A stretch of 64,000 nt of DNA, taken from the NCBI GenBank assembly GCA_947471985.1, contig CANIZL010000013.1:1-64000 (forward strand), given 5' to 3'. Below the pieces are notes generated by a model. The model saw nothing but the letters and a program-made list of their open reading frames with translations, searched no databases and was not told the DNA's origin. This DNA is from Verrucomicrobiota bacterium. Its GTDB lineage: Bacteria; Verrucomicrobiota; Verrucomicrobiia; Limisphaerales; UBA9464. Positions 32,389-41,665 of this stretch are shown in pieces. The translations under genes were made by a program, and so were the position numbers. How positions within the stretch are numbered: position 1 is the first letter of the stretch; each line of letters starts with the position of its first letter.

Positions 32389-33702
32389 CTACTCGTGCCG
32401 CAGGGCTTCGACCGGGTCCATCTTCGCGGCGCGGAGGGCGGGATAGAGGCCGAAAATCACCCCGACCAAGGCCGAAATCGTAAAGGCCGCCACCGGCGAG
32501 CCCCACGTAATGATCGTCTTCATCTCCGCCACCCGCGACACCACAAAGGGTATCGTCACCCCCAACGCCACCCCGAGCAGGCCCCCCACGCCGGAGAGAA
32601 TCACCGCCTCAACGAGGAATTGCGTCGTTATGTCCTGCCGCTTCGCGCCCAGCGCGCGTCGGATGCCGATCTCCCGGGTCCGTTCCGTCACGTTGGCCAG
32701 CATGATGTTCATAATGCCGATGCCGCCCACCAGCAGCGAAATGGCCGCAATGGAGCCCAGCACGAGACTGAAGATCCGCTTGGTGCGTTCCGCCTTCTTC
32801 AACAACTCCAGCGGCACCACCACGTCATAATCCTTCTTCTTGTGGTTCTTCGACAACAGATCCCGCACCACATCCGAGACCGGCACCACATCCTCCGGCT
32901 TCGCGACCTTCACGGTGATCTCATGCAATTCGATCCGCTGCGCTTCAAAGGAACCCTGACGTCGATTCGCCAGCACTTCGCCGTACCGACGCCGGGCGGT
33001 CTCCAGCGGGATGAACATCCGGTCCGCCGCGGGCGAGGAACCGCCCGAGCTGGCGTCCCCGCTGTGCTCCGCGCCCGCCCCGGCCGCCTTGGTGCGCGCC
33101 TCCATGACACCCACCACCCGATAGTAATGCTGGCCCACCCGCACGTCCCGGCCCACGGGTTCGTGCAACGGAAACAGGCGTCGCGCCATCTCTGCGCCCA
33201 AGACACAGACGTTCTCTGCGGCGTCCATTTCGGTGTTGGTGAAGAAGCGGCCGCGGGCGACCTGATGGTTCCGCGTGCGGGGATAATTCGGGAACGTCCC
33301 CACCACTTCCGCATCCACACGGGTCGAAATGTTCCAGACATATTCCCGCATCACCCGCGCCGGCAGCACGAGTTCCACCGAGGGAATCGTCTTCTCGATC
33401 CGGCGGACGTCCTCGTGGGTGAGTCCATAGCTCAGGATATAATTCTCGCGCCGCCCCTGGACCTTTTCCTCCTCAGGCGGTTTGACACTGCGCAGCAGAA
33501 TATTCTGCGAACCCAGACTCTTAATTTCCTCCTGCGCGGCGTAGGAGGCGCCCTCCCCAATCGCCAACATCGCGATCACGGAACAGACGCCGAAGACAAT
33601 GCCCAGCATCGTCAGAAACGACCGCAGCCGGTGCAGCCAAAGCGAGCGCAGCCCCAATCGAACGGAGCGCTTGAGCCGGGTGAGCATTAGGGAACGCTTC
33701 AT
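32389..33702 (-). CDS. MacB-type ABC transporter permease
   Basis: The product has 437 residues with the MacB/FtsX layout: an N-terminal membrane helix (RSFLTMLGIVFGVCSVIAMLAIG), a periplasmic MacB_PCD domain of about 230 residues (including GTFPNYPRTRNHQVARGRFFT and VCVLGAEMARRLF), and a C-terminal set of three helices starting LVLGSIAAISLLVGGIGIMNIMLANVTERTREIGIRRALGAK, the FtsX signature. It ends the four-gene operon and its ATG overlaps the ATPase stop by 4 bp. With the separate ATPase it should form the inner-membrane motor of a tripartite exporter, for antibiotics, lipids or lipoproteins; the substrate cannot be read from sequence. Confidence 0.93.
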   Translation of the reverse strand: MKRSLMLTRLKRSVRLGLRSLWLHRLRSFLTMLGIVFGVCSVIAMLAIGEGASYAAQEEIKSLGSQNILLRSVKPPEEEKVQGRRENYILSYGLTHEDVRRIEKTIPSVELVLPARVMREYVWNISTRVDAEVVGTFPNYPRTRNHQVARGRFFTNTEMDAAENVCVLGAEMARRLFPLHEPVGRDVRVGQHYYRVVGVMEARTKAAGAGAEHSGDASSGGSSPAADRMFIPLETARRRYGEVLANRRQGSFEAQRIELHEITVKVAKPEDVVPVSDVVRDLLSKNHKKKDYDVVVPLELLKKAERTKRIFSLVLGSIAAISLLVGGIGIMNIMLANVTERTREIGIRRALGAKRQDITTQFLVEAVILSGVGGLLGVALGVTIPFVVSRVAEMKTIITWGSPVAAFTISALVGVIFGLYPALRAAKMDPVEALRHE

Positions 33703-34385
33703 CGGCGTTGATCGGTTTCCAGCAGGCCGTCGCGCAAACGGATGATCCGATGCGCTCGCTCACCCACTGCCGGATCGTGGGTCACCATGATCAGCGTGCG
33801 GCCTTGCGCCACGAGTTCATCAAACAGCGCGAGAATCTCCCGTCCGGACGTCGAATCGAGATTGCCGGTGGCCTCGTCCGCGAGGATCAAACGCGGATCG
33901 TTCGCGAGGGCCCGCGCGATGGCAACCCGTTGCTGCTGGCCACCGGAGAGTTCCATCGGTTTATGCCCCAGCCGATGCCCCAGGCCCACGCGGGCCGCCA
34001 GACGCTGGGCGATCTCCCGGGATTCCCCTTCCTCCCGGCCCTGATAGAACAAGGGCACCTCTATGTTCTCCAGCACCGTGAGCTGTTGGATCAGGTTATA
34101 ACTTTGAAAAATGAAGCCCAGTCGCGTGCCCCGGATCGTCGACAACGCGTCATCGTCCATGCTGCTGACGTCATCGCCCGCCAGCCGGTACGTCCCCGAA
34201 GACGGCCGATCCAGGCACCCCAACAGATTCAACAACGTGGATTTGCCACAGCCGGACGGTCCCATGATGGCCACATACTCGCCGGCGGCGATCTCAAAAC
34301 TGACCCCGCGCAAGGCGTAGACCATCTCGTCGCCCATGCGGTAGGAGCGGTGGACCTGGTCTAGCTGGACAATCGGTACAGGCAT
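33699..34385 (-). CDS. MacB/LolD-type ABC transporter ATPase
   Basis: The product has 228 residues. Walker A is GPSGCGKST near residue 42, the ABC signature is LSGGQQQR, and Walker B is LILADEATGNLD followed by the H-loop MVTHD. The YRMGDEMVYALRGVSFEIAAGEYVAIMG start and the LIQQLTVLENIEVPLFYQG Q-loop region place it in the LolD/MacB subfamily. It hydrolyses ATP to drive the permease encoded by the overlapping downstream gene. The adaptor gene lies 21 bp upstream on the same strand. Confidence 0.95.
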   Translation of the reverse strand: MPVPIVQLDQVHRSYRMGDEMVYALRGVSFEIAAGEYVAIMGPSGCGKSTLLNLLGCLDRPSSGTYRLAGDDVSSMDDDALSTIRGTRLGFIFQSYNLIQQLTVLENIEVPLFYQGREEGESREIAQRLAARVGLGHRLGHKPMELSGGQQQRVAIARALANDPRLILADEATGNLDSTSGREILALFDELVAQGRTLIMVTHDPAVGERAHRIIRLRDGLLETDQRR

Positions 34386-34406
34386 GGCGCGCGGAGAATC
34401 GTCGGT

Positions 34407-36146
34407 TCAGGCGCCGGCTTTGGGAGCCGCCGCGGCGGCCGGTGCCGCCTTCACCGGGGCCGCCTTGGGATCCTTGCTCGAATCCGATCCCTCGTTCTCA
34501 CTCTTCTTTTCGGAATCGGGCGCCCGCAGCAACACCACCTCGCCCGCGCTGATGCCGCTCTTAATCTCAATGAATTCGTCGTTGAATTCACCCACCACCA
34601 CGGGTTTGGCCACCGGCTTCGCGCCGGGGGTATACACCACCTGTTTACCGTCGACCACGCTCACCGCCTGCAGCGGGATATAGACACAATCGGATATCTG
34701 CCGGACCAGGATCTCCACCTTGGTGCTCATCCCCGGCTTCAACCACTCGCGCGTGCCCTGCACATCGACACTGCATTGATAAACATTCATGTCCGGACTC
34801 ATCCAGCGATTCCGTGAATCCGGCAGGACACCGACCTTGCTCACCTGGCCAGTCAGTTTGTCCTCGGGCTGCGCCTCGGCCGTGATCCGGGCGGTCAGGC
34901 CCTTCTTCATCTTTTTGATGTGCGTCTCGTTGATCTGGAGTTTGACGCCCACTTTGGTGGTATCCGGGATGGTGATGATCACCTGCCGCTCGAACACCTG
35001 ACTGCCAACGCGGATGGGATCGCGGCCGCCCCAATACATGCCGTCATCGCCGCCACCATACGCGACCAGTCCGGAACGGGTGGCCGTGATCACGCACTTG
35101 CGAATGGTCTCCTTGATCTCGTTCAGGTTGTCGCGCTCGATCTGATGCCGACCCTCCGCACCGCGGAGTTTGGCCTCGGCCTGGGCGAGTTTGGAAACTG
35201 CCTCCTTGCGCGAACGTTCCAGCAAACGGATGGCTTTCTCAAACTTGCCCACGAGTTCCTCGGCCATTTTCGGGAACTCATATTTAATGAACAGATCCTT
35301 GGAAGTCTCGGCGGAATCCAACTTGAGTCGTCCCTGATCCGCAGCGGTCTGATCCGACTCCAATTCCGTCTTGGTCACGAAGCCCTTTTCAAACAGCCGC
35401 TTCGTGCCCGCCAGTTTGGACTGGGCCGTCGACAACGCCGTCCGGCTGGTGAACACCTCGTCCTCGCGCTTCCGCAATTCCTGCTTGGCCATGCCATCCC
35501 CCAGCAGCTCGGTCTTGGCATATTTGGAATAATCAATCACCGGCGCGACCAGTTCCGGCACCGCCACGGGACTGCCATTGGTGCCGCCGGAGCGCTGCAG
35601 CGCGGCCATCGGTTGATTCGTCCGCTCACGGAGCCCCAGTTTATCCACCAATTCCCGCATGATGCGATCGCCCAGATATTTTTCTGCATCCATATAGGCG
35701 AACTTGGAGTCCTGTTCCGCCGCCTTGACGTCCACCCGGTTCTGGTTGCTCTGAATCTCGAATCCCTGCTGGGCTTCGGTCAGCGCGGACACAGTGGATT
35801 GAAACGTGATGTCCTGATTGACCGCATTCTGCTGCAGTTTGGAAGCGTCGAGTTCGACCAGCACCTTGTTGGTCCGGACATCCTCGTCGGTCACGAAATA
35901 GCCCTCATCCACCAGCTTGAGGATCTTGACCTGTTCGCCCCGCACTTCGCAGCGGATTTCCTGCTTTTCCAACGCCTCAATGGTACCGCTGGCCAGGACG
36001 GTGATATCCAACGCACCACGCCGGGCCGTGAACGTACTCCCGTTGCTGGTGACGCCGGACGGGCGCAGCCACAGGAAAAGCAGCAGCGCGGTAGCCAGGA
36101 CTCCGACCACGGTCAGCCGGGGGTAGTCTCGAAAGATGCGTATCAT
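34407..36146 (-). CDS. HlyD/MacA-type periplasmic adaptor
   Basis: The product has 579 residues, longer than most MacA proteins (about 370). An N-terminal membrane anchor (LTVVGVLATALLLFLWL) leads into the barrel-sandwich half ALDITVLASGTIEALEKQEIRCEVRG. A long coiled-coil hairpin of about 250 residues follows (for example LSTAQSKLAGTKRLFEKGFVTKTELE and KLAQAEAKLRGAEGRHQIERDN), then the second lipoyl half and a beta-barrel (VGVKLQINETHIKKMKKGLTARITAEAQPEDKL). A Lys/Ala/Pro-rich tail ends the protein. The extra hairpin length suggests a longer reach across the periplasm. Its ATG overlaps the TolC gene stop by 4 bp. Confidence 0.92.
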   Translation of the reverse strand: MIRIFRDYPRLTVVGVLATALLLFLWLRPSGVTSNGSTFTARRGALDITVLASGTIEALEKQEIRCEVRGEQVKILKLVDEGYFVTDEDVRTNKVLVELDASKLQQNAVNQDITFQSTVSALTEAQQGFEIQSNQNRVDVKAAEQDSKFAYMDAEKYLGDRIMRELVDKLGLRERTNQPMAALQRSGGTNGSPVAVPELVAPVIDYSKYAKTELLGDGMAKQELRKREDEVFTSRTALSTAQSKLAGTKRLFEKGFVTKTELESDQTAADQGRLKLDSAETSKDLFIKYEFPKMAEELVGKFEKAIRLLERSRKEAVSKLAQAEAKLRGAEGRHQIERDNLNEIKETIRKCVITATRSGLVAYGGGDDGMYWGGRDPIRVGSQVFERQVIITIPDTTKVGVKLQINETHIKKMKKGLTARITAEAQPEDKLTGQVSKVGVLPDSRNRWMSPDMNVYQCSVDVQGTREWLKPGMSTKVEILVRQISDCVYIPLQAVSVVDGKQVVYTPGAKPVAKPVVVGEFNDEFIEIKSGISAGEVVLLRAPDSEKKSENEGSDSSKDPKAAPVKAAPAAAAAPKAGA

Positions 36147-37954
36147 GGTTTGGAGGCAGGCGAAGTCGCCGGTGGGACCGCAGGAGAATTGGTGGAAGAA
36201 CCCGGCGGGACAGTTTCGGGGCCCGGAGTTTCCCAGGAGCCGTTATCGCGGATCCACAAGAGGCCCATATCCCGCCAATACCGCAGCCGCGCGAGGGTAT
36301 GGGAAACCACCGCCGTGGTGCGGCCGTTGCGGGCGTTATTCAGATCCGCCTGGGCATCCAGCAGATCGCGCGGTTGGCCGCGTCCGAGTTCCATGCGGAG
36401 GGATTGTTCCTCCACGCGACGCTCGGCCAGGGTCACCGCCAGTTCGGCGTTGGTGAAATTGCGTCGAGCCTGTTCCAGCGCCCGCCAATCGGTGGCGATC
36501 TGCAGGCGCACATTGTCTTCCGCCAGTGCCCGCTCGCGGTCGGCGCGGGCGGCCGCGATCAGCCCGCGGCGGTAGGAATTGCGCTGGGCTTTGCGGTCGA
36601 GCCCGAGATCCACATTCAGGCCCGCGTCCCACTGATAATTCCGCGGGGTGGGCACGGCCAGGCCCTGCTGGGTGTTGTCCGAGAAACCGGCGCCGGCGGT
36701 GGCATCGATCTGCGGCAGCAAATTGCGCTTCTCGATGGGGACCTTCCGGTGGGCATCCTCGGTGCGCTCCCGGCTGGTGAGCAGATCCAGACGGAATTTC
36801 CGCGCCACCTCCAGCGCCTCGTTCACCGGCACACCGGCCTCGGCGATCTTCAGGTTGGCCAGATCCTGATCCGCCAGCACCAGCAACGTGGCGACCGGCA
36901 CCCCGAGGGTGATCTTGAACCGATCCAACGCCTCGAAATAGGCCCGAATGGATTCGCTCCAACGCGTCTCGGAGGCGAGTTCCGCCTGGCGAAGTTGATC
37001 CAGGCCGGCGAGCGGACGCTGTCCCTCGGTGGTAAAGGCCCGTTCCCGGCCCACGTTCTGACGTTGCCGCTGGAGATCCAGGAAGGAATTCCGGGCGGCG
37101 TCCCGGGCCGCGAGCACCCCGTAATAGGCGGTGGCGGTCTGGACGGCGAAGTCCTGGCGGTACTGGGCAAATTCCCGCAGGGCATAGAGCAGATTGCGCT
37201 CGGCCTGCGTGAGGTTTTCCATGGTCGCCTTATATCCCGCGCCGCGCAGCAGCGGCTGGGTGATGCGGGCGCCCAGGGAACTGCGATCATTCTGCCGGGC
37301 ATTGATATTGCCGCCGCTCAGGTAGCGAAAGAACGAGGTGGAAAAATCCGTGGTCAACCGTGCCCCGGTGGCCAGCAACCACCCGGCGCCCAAGGCCACG
37401 CGGCCGGTCACCAATTGGCTGGCACTCCGCACCGCCGTCTTGTCCTCACCCGTGATCGGATCCTTGCCCGCGCGGGTTTCCGCCGAGGACTCCTCCATTG
37501 TGCCCCCGGCGTTCCCGGAGAAGATCGGCCGGTACAGGTGCCGGGTCAGCGACAGGTCAAGCGATTCGAGAAAGAGCAGTTCCTTGCGGGTTTGATACTC
37601 GCGGCTTTGGCGGACGGCGAGATCCAGTGCCGTCTCCAAATCGAGGACCCGTGCGTTTTTCTCCACCGCACCCTCGGTCCCGAGGAAATCCGGCGCCGGC
37701 GGGGCGACGGGCAGCGTGGCAATATCCACCACGGGCCGGGGCTCGATGGTAAACTGCGGATCCATGTTCCGCACCTGACCGGTCTTCCCCCGCAGAATGC
37801 GCATGGACTCCCGATCCGCACTTCGCCGATGCTGCTCGGCCGTGCAGCCCGCCGCCACGGCAGCGACCACCACGGCCAACAGCAGGGAGGACGAAACCCG
37901 CCGCCCGTGGGAATTCGGGGGTGCGGCTGAACAATTCTTGCTGAAGCTCCTCAC
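36143..37954 (-). CDS. TolC-family outer membrane efflux protein
   Basis: The product has 603 residues. The N-terminus carries a lipoprotein-type signal (SSSLLLAVVVAAVAAGC), so the protein is probably a lipid-anchored outer-membrane channel like NodT/OprM relatives. The body has the duplicated TolC helical repeats: DLETALDLAVRQSREYQTRKELL, later ATMENLTQAERNLLYALREFAQYRQDFAVQTATAYYGVLAARD and EVARKFRLDLLTSRERTEDAHRKV, and a closing DLLDAQADLNNARNGRTTAVVSHTLARLRYWRDMGLL. It is the first gene of a four-gene minus-strand operon (channel, adaptor, ATPase, permease), all tightly spaced, forming one tripartite export system. Confidence 0.92.
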   Translation of the reverse strand: MRSFSKNCSAAPPNSHGRRVSSSLLLAVVVAAVAAGCTAEQHRRSADRESMRILRGKTGQVRNMDPQFTIEPRPVVDIATLPVAPPAPDFLGTEGAVEKNARVLDLETALDLAVRQSREYQTRKELLFLESLDLSLTRHLYRPIFSGNAGGTMEESSAETRAGKDPITGEDKTAVRSASQLVTGRVALGAGWLLATGARLTTDFSTSFFRYLSGGNINARQNDRSSLGARITQPLLRGAGYKATMENLTQAERNLLYALREFAQYRQDFAVQTATAYYGVLAARDAARNSFLDLQRQRQNVGRERAFTTEGQRPLAGLDQLRQAELASETRWSESIRAYFEALDRFKITLGVPVATLLVLADQDLANLKIAEAGVPVNEALEVARKFRLDLLTSRERTEDAHRKVPIEKRNLLPQIDATAGAGFSDNTQQGLAVPTPRNYQWDAGLNVDLGLDRKAQRNSYRRGLIAAARADRERALAEDNVRLQIATDWRALEQARRNFTNAELAVTLAERRVEEQSLRMELGRGQPRDLLDAQADLNNARNGRTTAVVSHTLARLRYWRDMGLLWIRDNGSWETPGPETVPPGSSTNSPAVPPATSPASKP

Positions 37955-38121
37955 AAATCAGGAAAACCGTTGGAACAGAAACTGATGGACACGTTCAAGG
38001 AAAGAACGTCACGAACGAAGGAAAGTTTGTCGGCGACCGGTCTTTTTCTGCTCCGGCACGTTTTTGGGCGGGTTGGCGCGGATCCGTTGCGATCATCCCG
38101 GACCACCTTAGGATCCCCACA

Positions 38122-40068
38122 ATGATGTCTAACCGTTGGCGAAACGGACGCACCGCACTCGTCGGTGCTCATTTCGCCTGCTTCATCCTGGCGGCGTTCC
38201 TGCTTCGGCTGGCCCTCGCGGTGTTCCTCGGGCCCGGTCGCAAGGCCACCGGCCTCGACTACGCGCTCGCCTTCCTCATCGGTCTGCATCTCGACGTGGT
38301 CGCCACCCTGTGCGTCCTCACCCTCCCCGTCGCCCTCATCGTCGCCATTTCTCCCCGTCGCTGGGCGGGTCGAACTTTTCGCCGCGTCTGGTTTGGCTTG
38401 GGGGTGCTGATCTGGCTCGGACTCGTCTTTCTCCACATTTCGGAAGGCTTTTTCTTCGAGGAATACCAGTCCCGCTTCAATCCCGTGGCGATCGATTACC
38501 TCATCTATCCCCACGAAGTGTTCGTAAACATCTGGGAGGCCTATCCGGTGCCGCTGGTCGTGGGTCTGTGTCTCGCCCTGGCATTTGGCATCATGTGGGG
38601 CATCAGCCGCTTCATCCGCCGCCGCGAACTGACCACCGAACCGCGGCGTTGGGGGCTGCTCGGCGGATGGATCGCCGCGACCCTGATCGGACTCCTGAGC
38701 CTGCGCTTGTACGACGCCAATTTCAGCCGGGAACGGGCGTTGAACGAAATCTCCCACAACACGTTTCTTTCCGCCTACACCGCCGTCGCCACCCGCAATC
38801 TGGACTACCTGCACTTCTATCCGTCCATGGACCGGACGGCCGCGTATCAAACCGTGCGGACCGCCCTCGCCCGTCCGGGGATCGAATTCACGGGGCCGCC
38901 GGACAGCGTGGTGCGACACGTGAGCGGCGACACCAATCGGCCGCGCTTGAACCTCGTCATCCTGTTGGAGGAAAGTCTCGGCTCCGAATTCTTCGGCTGC
39001 CTCGGCCGGACCAACGCCTCGCTCACGCCGCGGCTCGATGAACTCATCACCCGGGAAGGGCTGCTCTTCGACAACATTTACGCCGACGGCAACCGCACCA
39101 TCCGCGGCTACGAGGCCGTGTACGCCAGCTTCCCGCCGCTTCCGGGGGATTCCATCGTGGCGCGGGATCGCACCGAGGACGTGGAGACCTTGGGCACACT
39201 GCTGGGACGCGACGGTTATGACACCACGTTCCTCTATGCCGGACGCGGATTGTTCGACGGCACCGGCCCGTTCGCGAAGCGCAATGGTTTCCGCAATTTT
39301 CTGGAGTTGAAGGATTTCGAAAAACCCGTATTCACGACGGTCTGGGGCGTTTGCAACGAGGACCTATACGACCGGGTGCTGGTGGAAGCGCGTCAGAAAC
39401 ACGCGGCCGGACAGGCGTTCTTCATCACATCGATGTCTGTGTCCAACCACAAGCCATTCACCTACCCGGCCGGACGCATCGCCGAGGATCCCCTCGAGCG
39501 GACCCGCAACAACGTCGTAAAGTATTCCGACTATGCGCTGGGCCGATTCTTCGAGCAGGCCCGGAAGGAACCGTTCTGGACCAATACCATCTTCTGTGTG
39601 GCCGGCGATCATGGGGCGCGGGTCTATGGCAGTCAGACCATTCCCATTCGCAGTTACGAAGTGCCGTTCATGGTCTTCGGTCCGGCCGTGGTACCGGAAC
39701 CGCGCCGGGTCAACAAATTGGGCTGCCAATTGGACATCGGCCCCACGCTGCTGGGACTGATCGGCCGGCCGTACGACACGACCTTCTTCGGCCAGGATCT
39801 GCTGCGTCAACCGGAGGCCAGGAGCCGGGTGCTGCTGCACCACAATCGCTCGGTCGGCATCTATCGCGATCAACACCTGGTGATCTTCAGTCTGAACAAG
39901 AAGATCGAGTATTTCCGGGGGAATCCGAAGGTCGAGCAGATGCGACGGGTGGACGCGCCGGACGCTGTGGCGGAAGCGCTGGTCCACGAAGCGACCGCGA
40001 TGTTCCAAGTCGGCGACGATCTCTACATGAACCGGCGCTACCGTGTGCCGGTGCCGCCGGTGAAGTAG
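38122..40068 (+). CDS. LTA synthase family (sulfatase-fold) membrane protein
   Basis: The product has 648 residues. Five N-terminal membrane helices (FACFILAAFLLRLALAVFL to RWGLLGGWIAATLIGLLSL) carry an extracytoplasmic sulfatase-fold domain. Typical motifs are LNLVILLEESLGSEFFG (metal-binding Glu), DNIYADGNRTIRGYEAVYASFPP with the probable catalytic Thr in GNRTIRG, SMSVSNHKPFTYP and VAGDHGARVYGS. The family transfers phosphoglycerol or phosphoethanolamine-type groups onto glycans or lipids; in diderms the relatives include MdoB/OpgB. It is divergent from the efflux operon, converges with the DUF1501 gene and ends in TAG. Confidence 0.9.
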   Translation: MMSNRWRNGRTALVGAHFACFILAAFLLRLALAVFLGPGRKATGLDYALAFLIGLHLDVVATLCVLTLPVALIVAISPRRWAGRTFRRVWFGLGVLIWLGLVFLHISEGFFFEEYQSRFNPVAIDYLIYPHEVFVNIWEAYPVPLVVGLCLALAFGIMWGISRFIRRRELTTEPRRWGLLGGWIAATLIGLLSLRLYDANFSRERALNEISHNTFLSAYTAVATRNLDYLHFYPSMDRTAAYQTVRTALARPGIEFTGPPDSVVRHVSGDTNRPRLNLVILLEESLGSEFFGCLGRTNASLTPRLDELITREGLLFDNIYADGNRTIRGYEAVYASFPPLPGDSIVARDRTEDVETLGTLLGRDGYDTTFLYAGRGLFDGTGPFAKRNGFRNFLELKDFEKPVFTTVWGVCNEDLYDRVLVEARQKHAAGQAFFITSMSVSNHKPFTYPAGRIAEDPLERTRNNVVKYSDYALGRFFEQARKEPFWTNTIFCVAGDHGARVYGSQTIPIRSYEVPFMVFGPAVVPEPRRVNKLGCQLDIGPTLLGLIGRPYDTTFFGQDLLRQPEARSRVLLHHNRSVGIYRDQHLVIFSLNKKIEYFRGNPKVEQMRRVDAPDAVAEALVHEATAMFQVGDDLYMNRRYRVPVPPVK

Positions 40069-40105
40069 CCCGCGGGCCACTCCTGACCGCCCGGTGCCGC
40101 CGCGG

Positions 40106-41590
40106 TCAAGCGATGATCTCGTTCACGACCTTGCCGTACAAATCCGTCAGCCGGTAATCGCGGCCGGCGTGCCGGTAGGTGAACTGCTCGTGATCGAAGC
40201 CCAGCAGCGCCATAATGGTGGCGTGCAGGTCGTGGATGTGCATCGGCTTCTCCGCCGCCGCAAAGCCGAATTCATCGGTCGCACCGTACACCGTGCCGCC
40301 CTTCACGCCGCCGCCGGCCATCCAGACAGTAAAGCCGTGGTTGTTGTGATCGCGGCCATTCTGTTTTCCGGCATTGGCCCCGGGCGTGGGTAATTCCACC
40401 GTCGGGGTACGGCCGAATTCTCCGCCCCAGATCACCAGCGTTTCATCCAACAGCCCGCGCTGTTTCAAATCCTTCAAAAGAGCCCCGACCGCCGGATCCG
40501 TCTCGCCGGCCAGGCGCCGGTGATTGTCCTCGATGTCGTCGTGGTTGTCCCACGGTTGTCCGGCCCCGGTCCACACTTGTACGAAGCGCACGCCCCGTTC
40601 GATCAAGCGCCGGGCGATCAACATCTGCCGCCCCTGGGTATTTTCCCCGTACGCGCGCCGCACACTCTCGGGTTCGAGCGTGACATCAAACGCGTCGGCG
40701 GCGTCCATTTGCATCCGGTAGGCGAGTTCGAAACTCTGGATGCGGGCCTCCAGCTGGGCATCCGCACGCCGCGCCCGCTGATGCTTCTCGTTTAACGCCT
40801 GCAACAGATCCAACTGCCGCCGCTGCTCGGGGAGCGATTGGTAGTGGTTGGTGATATTTTCAATCAACCGATCCAACTGCGTGTGCTGGGAATCGATGTA
40901 GGTGCCCTGATAAACGCCGGGCAGAAACCCGCCCTGCCAGTTCTGCGACTCCTGAATCGGATACCCACCCGGACACAGCACAATGAAGCCGGGAAGATTC
41001 TGATTCTCGCTGCCCAACCCATAGGTCACCCAGGAACCCATGCTGGGTCGCACGAGACGGGCTTCCCCGCAATTCATCAGCAACAAGGACGGCTCGTGAT
41101 TCGGCACATCCGCCTTGGCGGAACGGATCACGCAAATGTCGTCGATCGACTCCGCCGTCTTGGCGAACAACTCCGAAACCTCAATCCCGCTCCGACCGTA
41201 CCGCTTAAATTTGAAGGGCGATCGATACGCCGCGCCGGTGCGCCGCTCGGTCGCGTGATGGATCGGGATCTCCTTGCCATGCCATTTATCCAGCAGGGGC
41301 TTGGGATCGAAAGTATCGACGTGCGACGGGCCGCCGTTCATGAACAGATGAATCACCCGCTTGGCCTTGCCAAAACCCGGCTGACCAAAACCCAACGGGG
41401 CCTTCGGCTGGAGCGGGTTCGTGAATCCACCATCCGCCCGCGCCGCCGGCGCCAGCCCCAGCGAGCCCATCAGGCCGGCGAGACCGATGGCGCCCATGCC
41501 CATGCCGCACTGATTCAGGAACTGCCGACGCGTCAGAGCGAGATGCTCCGGAGTGGGGGCGTGGTGACTCATACGATTCATGACCGACAC
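40106..41590 (-). CDS. DUF1501 (sulfatase-fold) protein, orphan
   Basis: The product has 494 residues and is close in layout to the DUF1501 protein at 6025-7443. The N-terminus (TRRQFLNQCGMGMGAIGLAGLMGSLGL) is a Tat-type signal. Shared motifs are RVIHLFMNGGPSHVDTFDPKP, RYGRSGIEVSELFAKTAES, VQVWTGAGQPWDNHDDIEDNHR, IWGGEFGRTPTVE and DHNNHGFTVWMAGGGVKGG. Unlike the first copy it has no DUF1549/DUF1553 partner here; the neighbour on the same strand is a GT39-like gene 75 bp upstream. Separation from the usual partner may mean the partner lies elsewhere in the genome. Confidence 0.92.
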   Translation of the reverse strand: MSVMNRMSHHAPTPEHLALTRRQFLNQCGMGMGAIGLAGLMGSLGLAPAARADGGFTNPLQPKAPLGFGQPGFGKAKRVIHLFMNGGPSHVDTFDPKPLLDKWHGKEIPIHHATERRTGAAYRSPFKFKRYGRSGIEVSELFAKTAESIDDICVIRSAKADVPNHEPSLLLMNCGEARLVRPSMGSWVTYGLGSENQNLPGFIVLCPGGYPIQESQNWQGGFLPGVYQGTYIDSQHTQLDRLIENITNHYQSLPEQRRQLDLLQALNEKHQRARRADAQLEARIQSFELAYRMQMDAADAFDVTLEPESVRRAYGENTQGRQMLIARRLIERGVRFVQVWTGAGQPWDNHDDIEDNHRRLAGETDPAVGALLKDLKQRGLLDETLVIWGGEFGRTPTVELPTPGANAGKQNGRDHNNHGFTVWMAGGGVKGGTVYGATDEFGFAAAEKPMHIHDLHATIMALLGFDHEQFTYRHAGRDYRLTDLYGKVVNEIIA

Positions 41591-41665
41591 TGGACGATGC
41601 GATGGGTCTCCGGATTCGGGAAGAGTTTTTCTCGCCCACGCAGCAGAAAGCTCCGCGCGCCCGGG

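Noticed and set aside
31702-32483. Several overlapping open frames of 76-182 residues in the repeat patch
   Set aside because: Their translations repeat each other because they read through the three-hairpin copies; they are not independent genes.
40085-40107. Terminator between the LTA-synthase-like gene and the DUF1501 gene
   Set aside because: The GACCGC/GCGGTC stem is only 6 bp, has a long loop and no T-run, and overlaps the DUF1501 stop codon.
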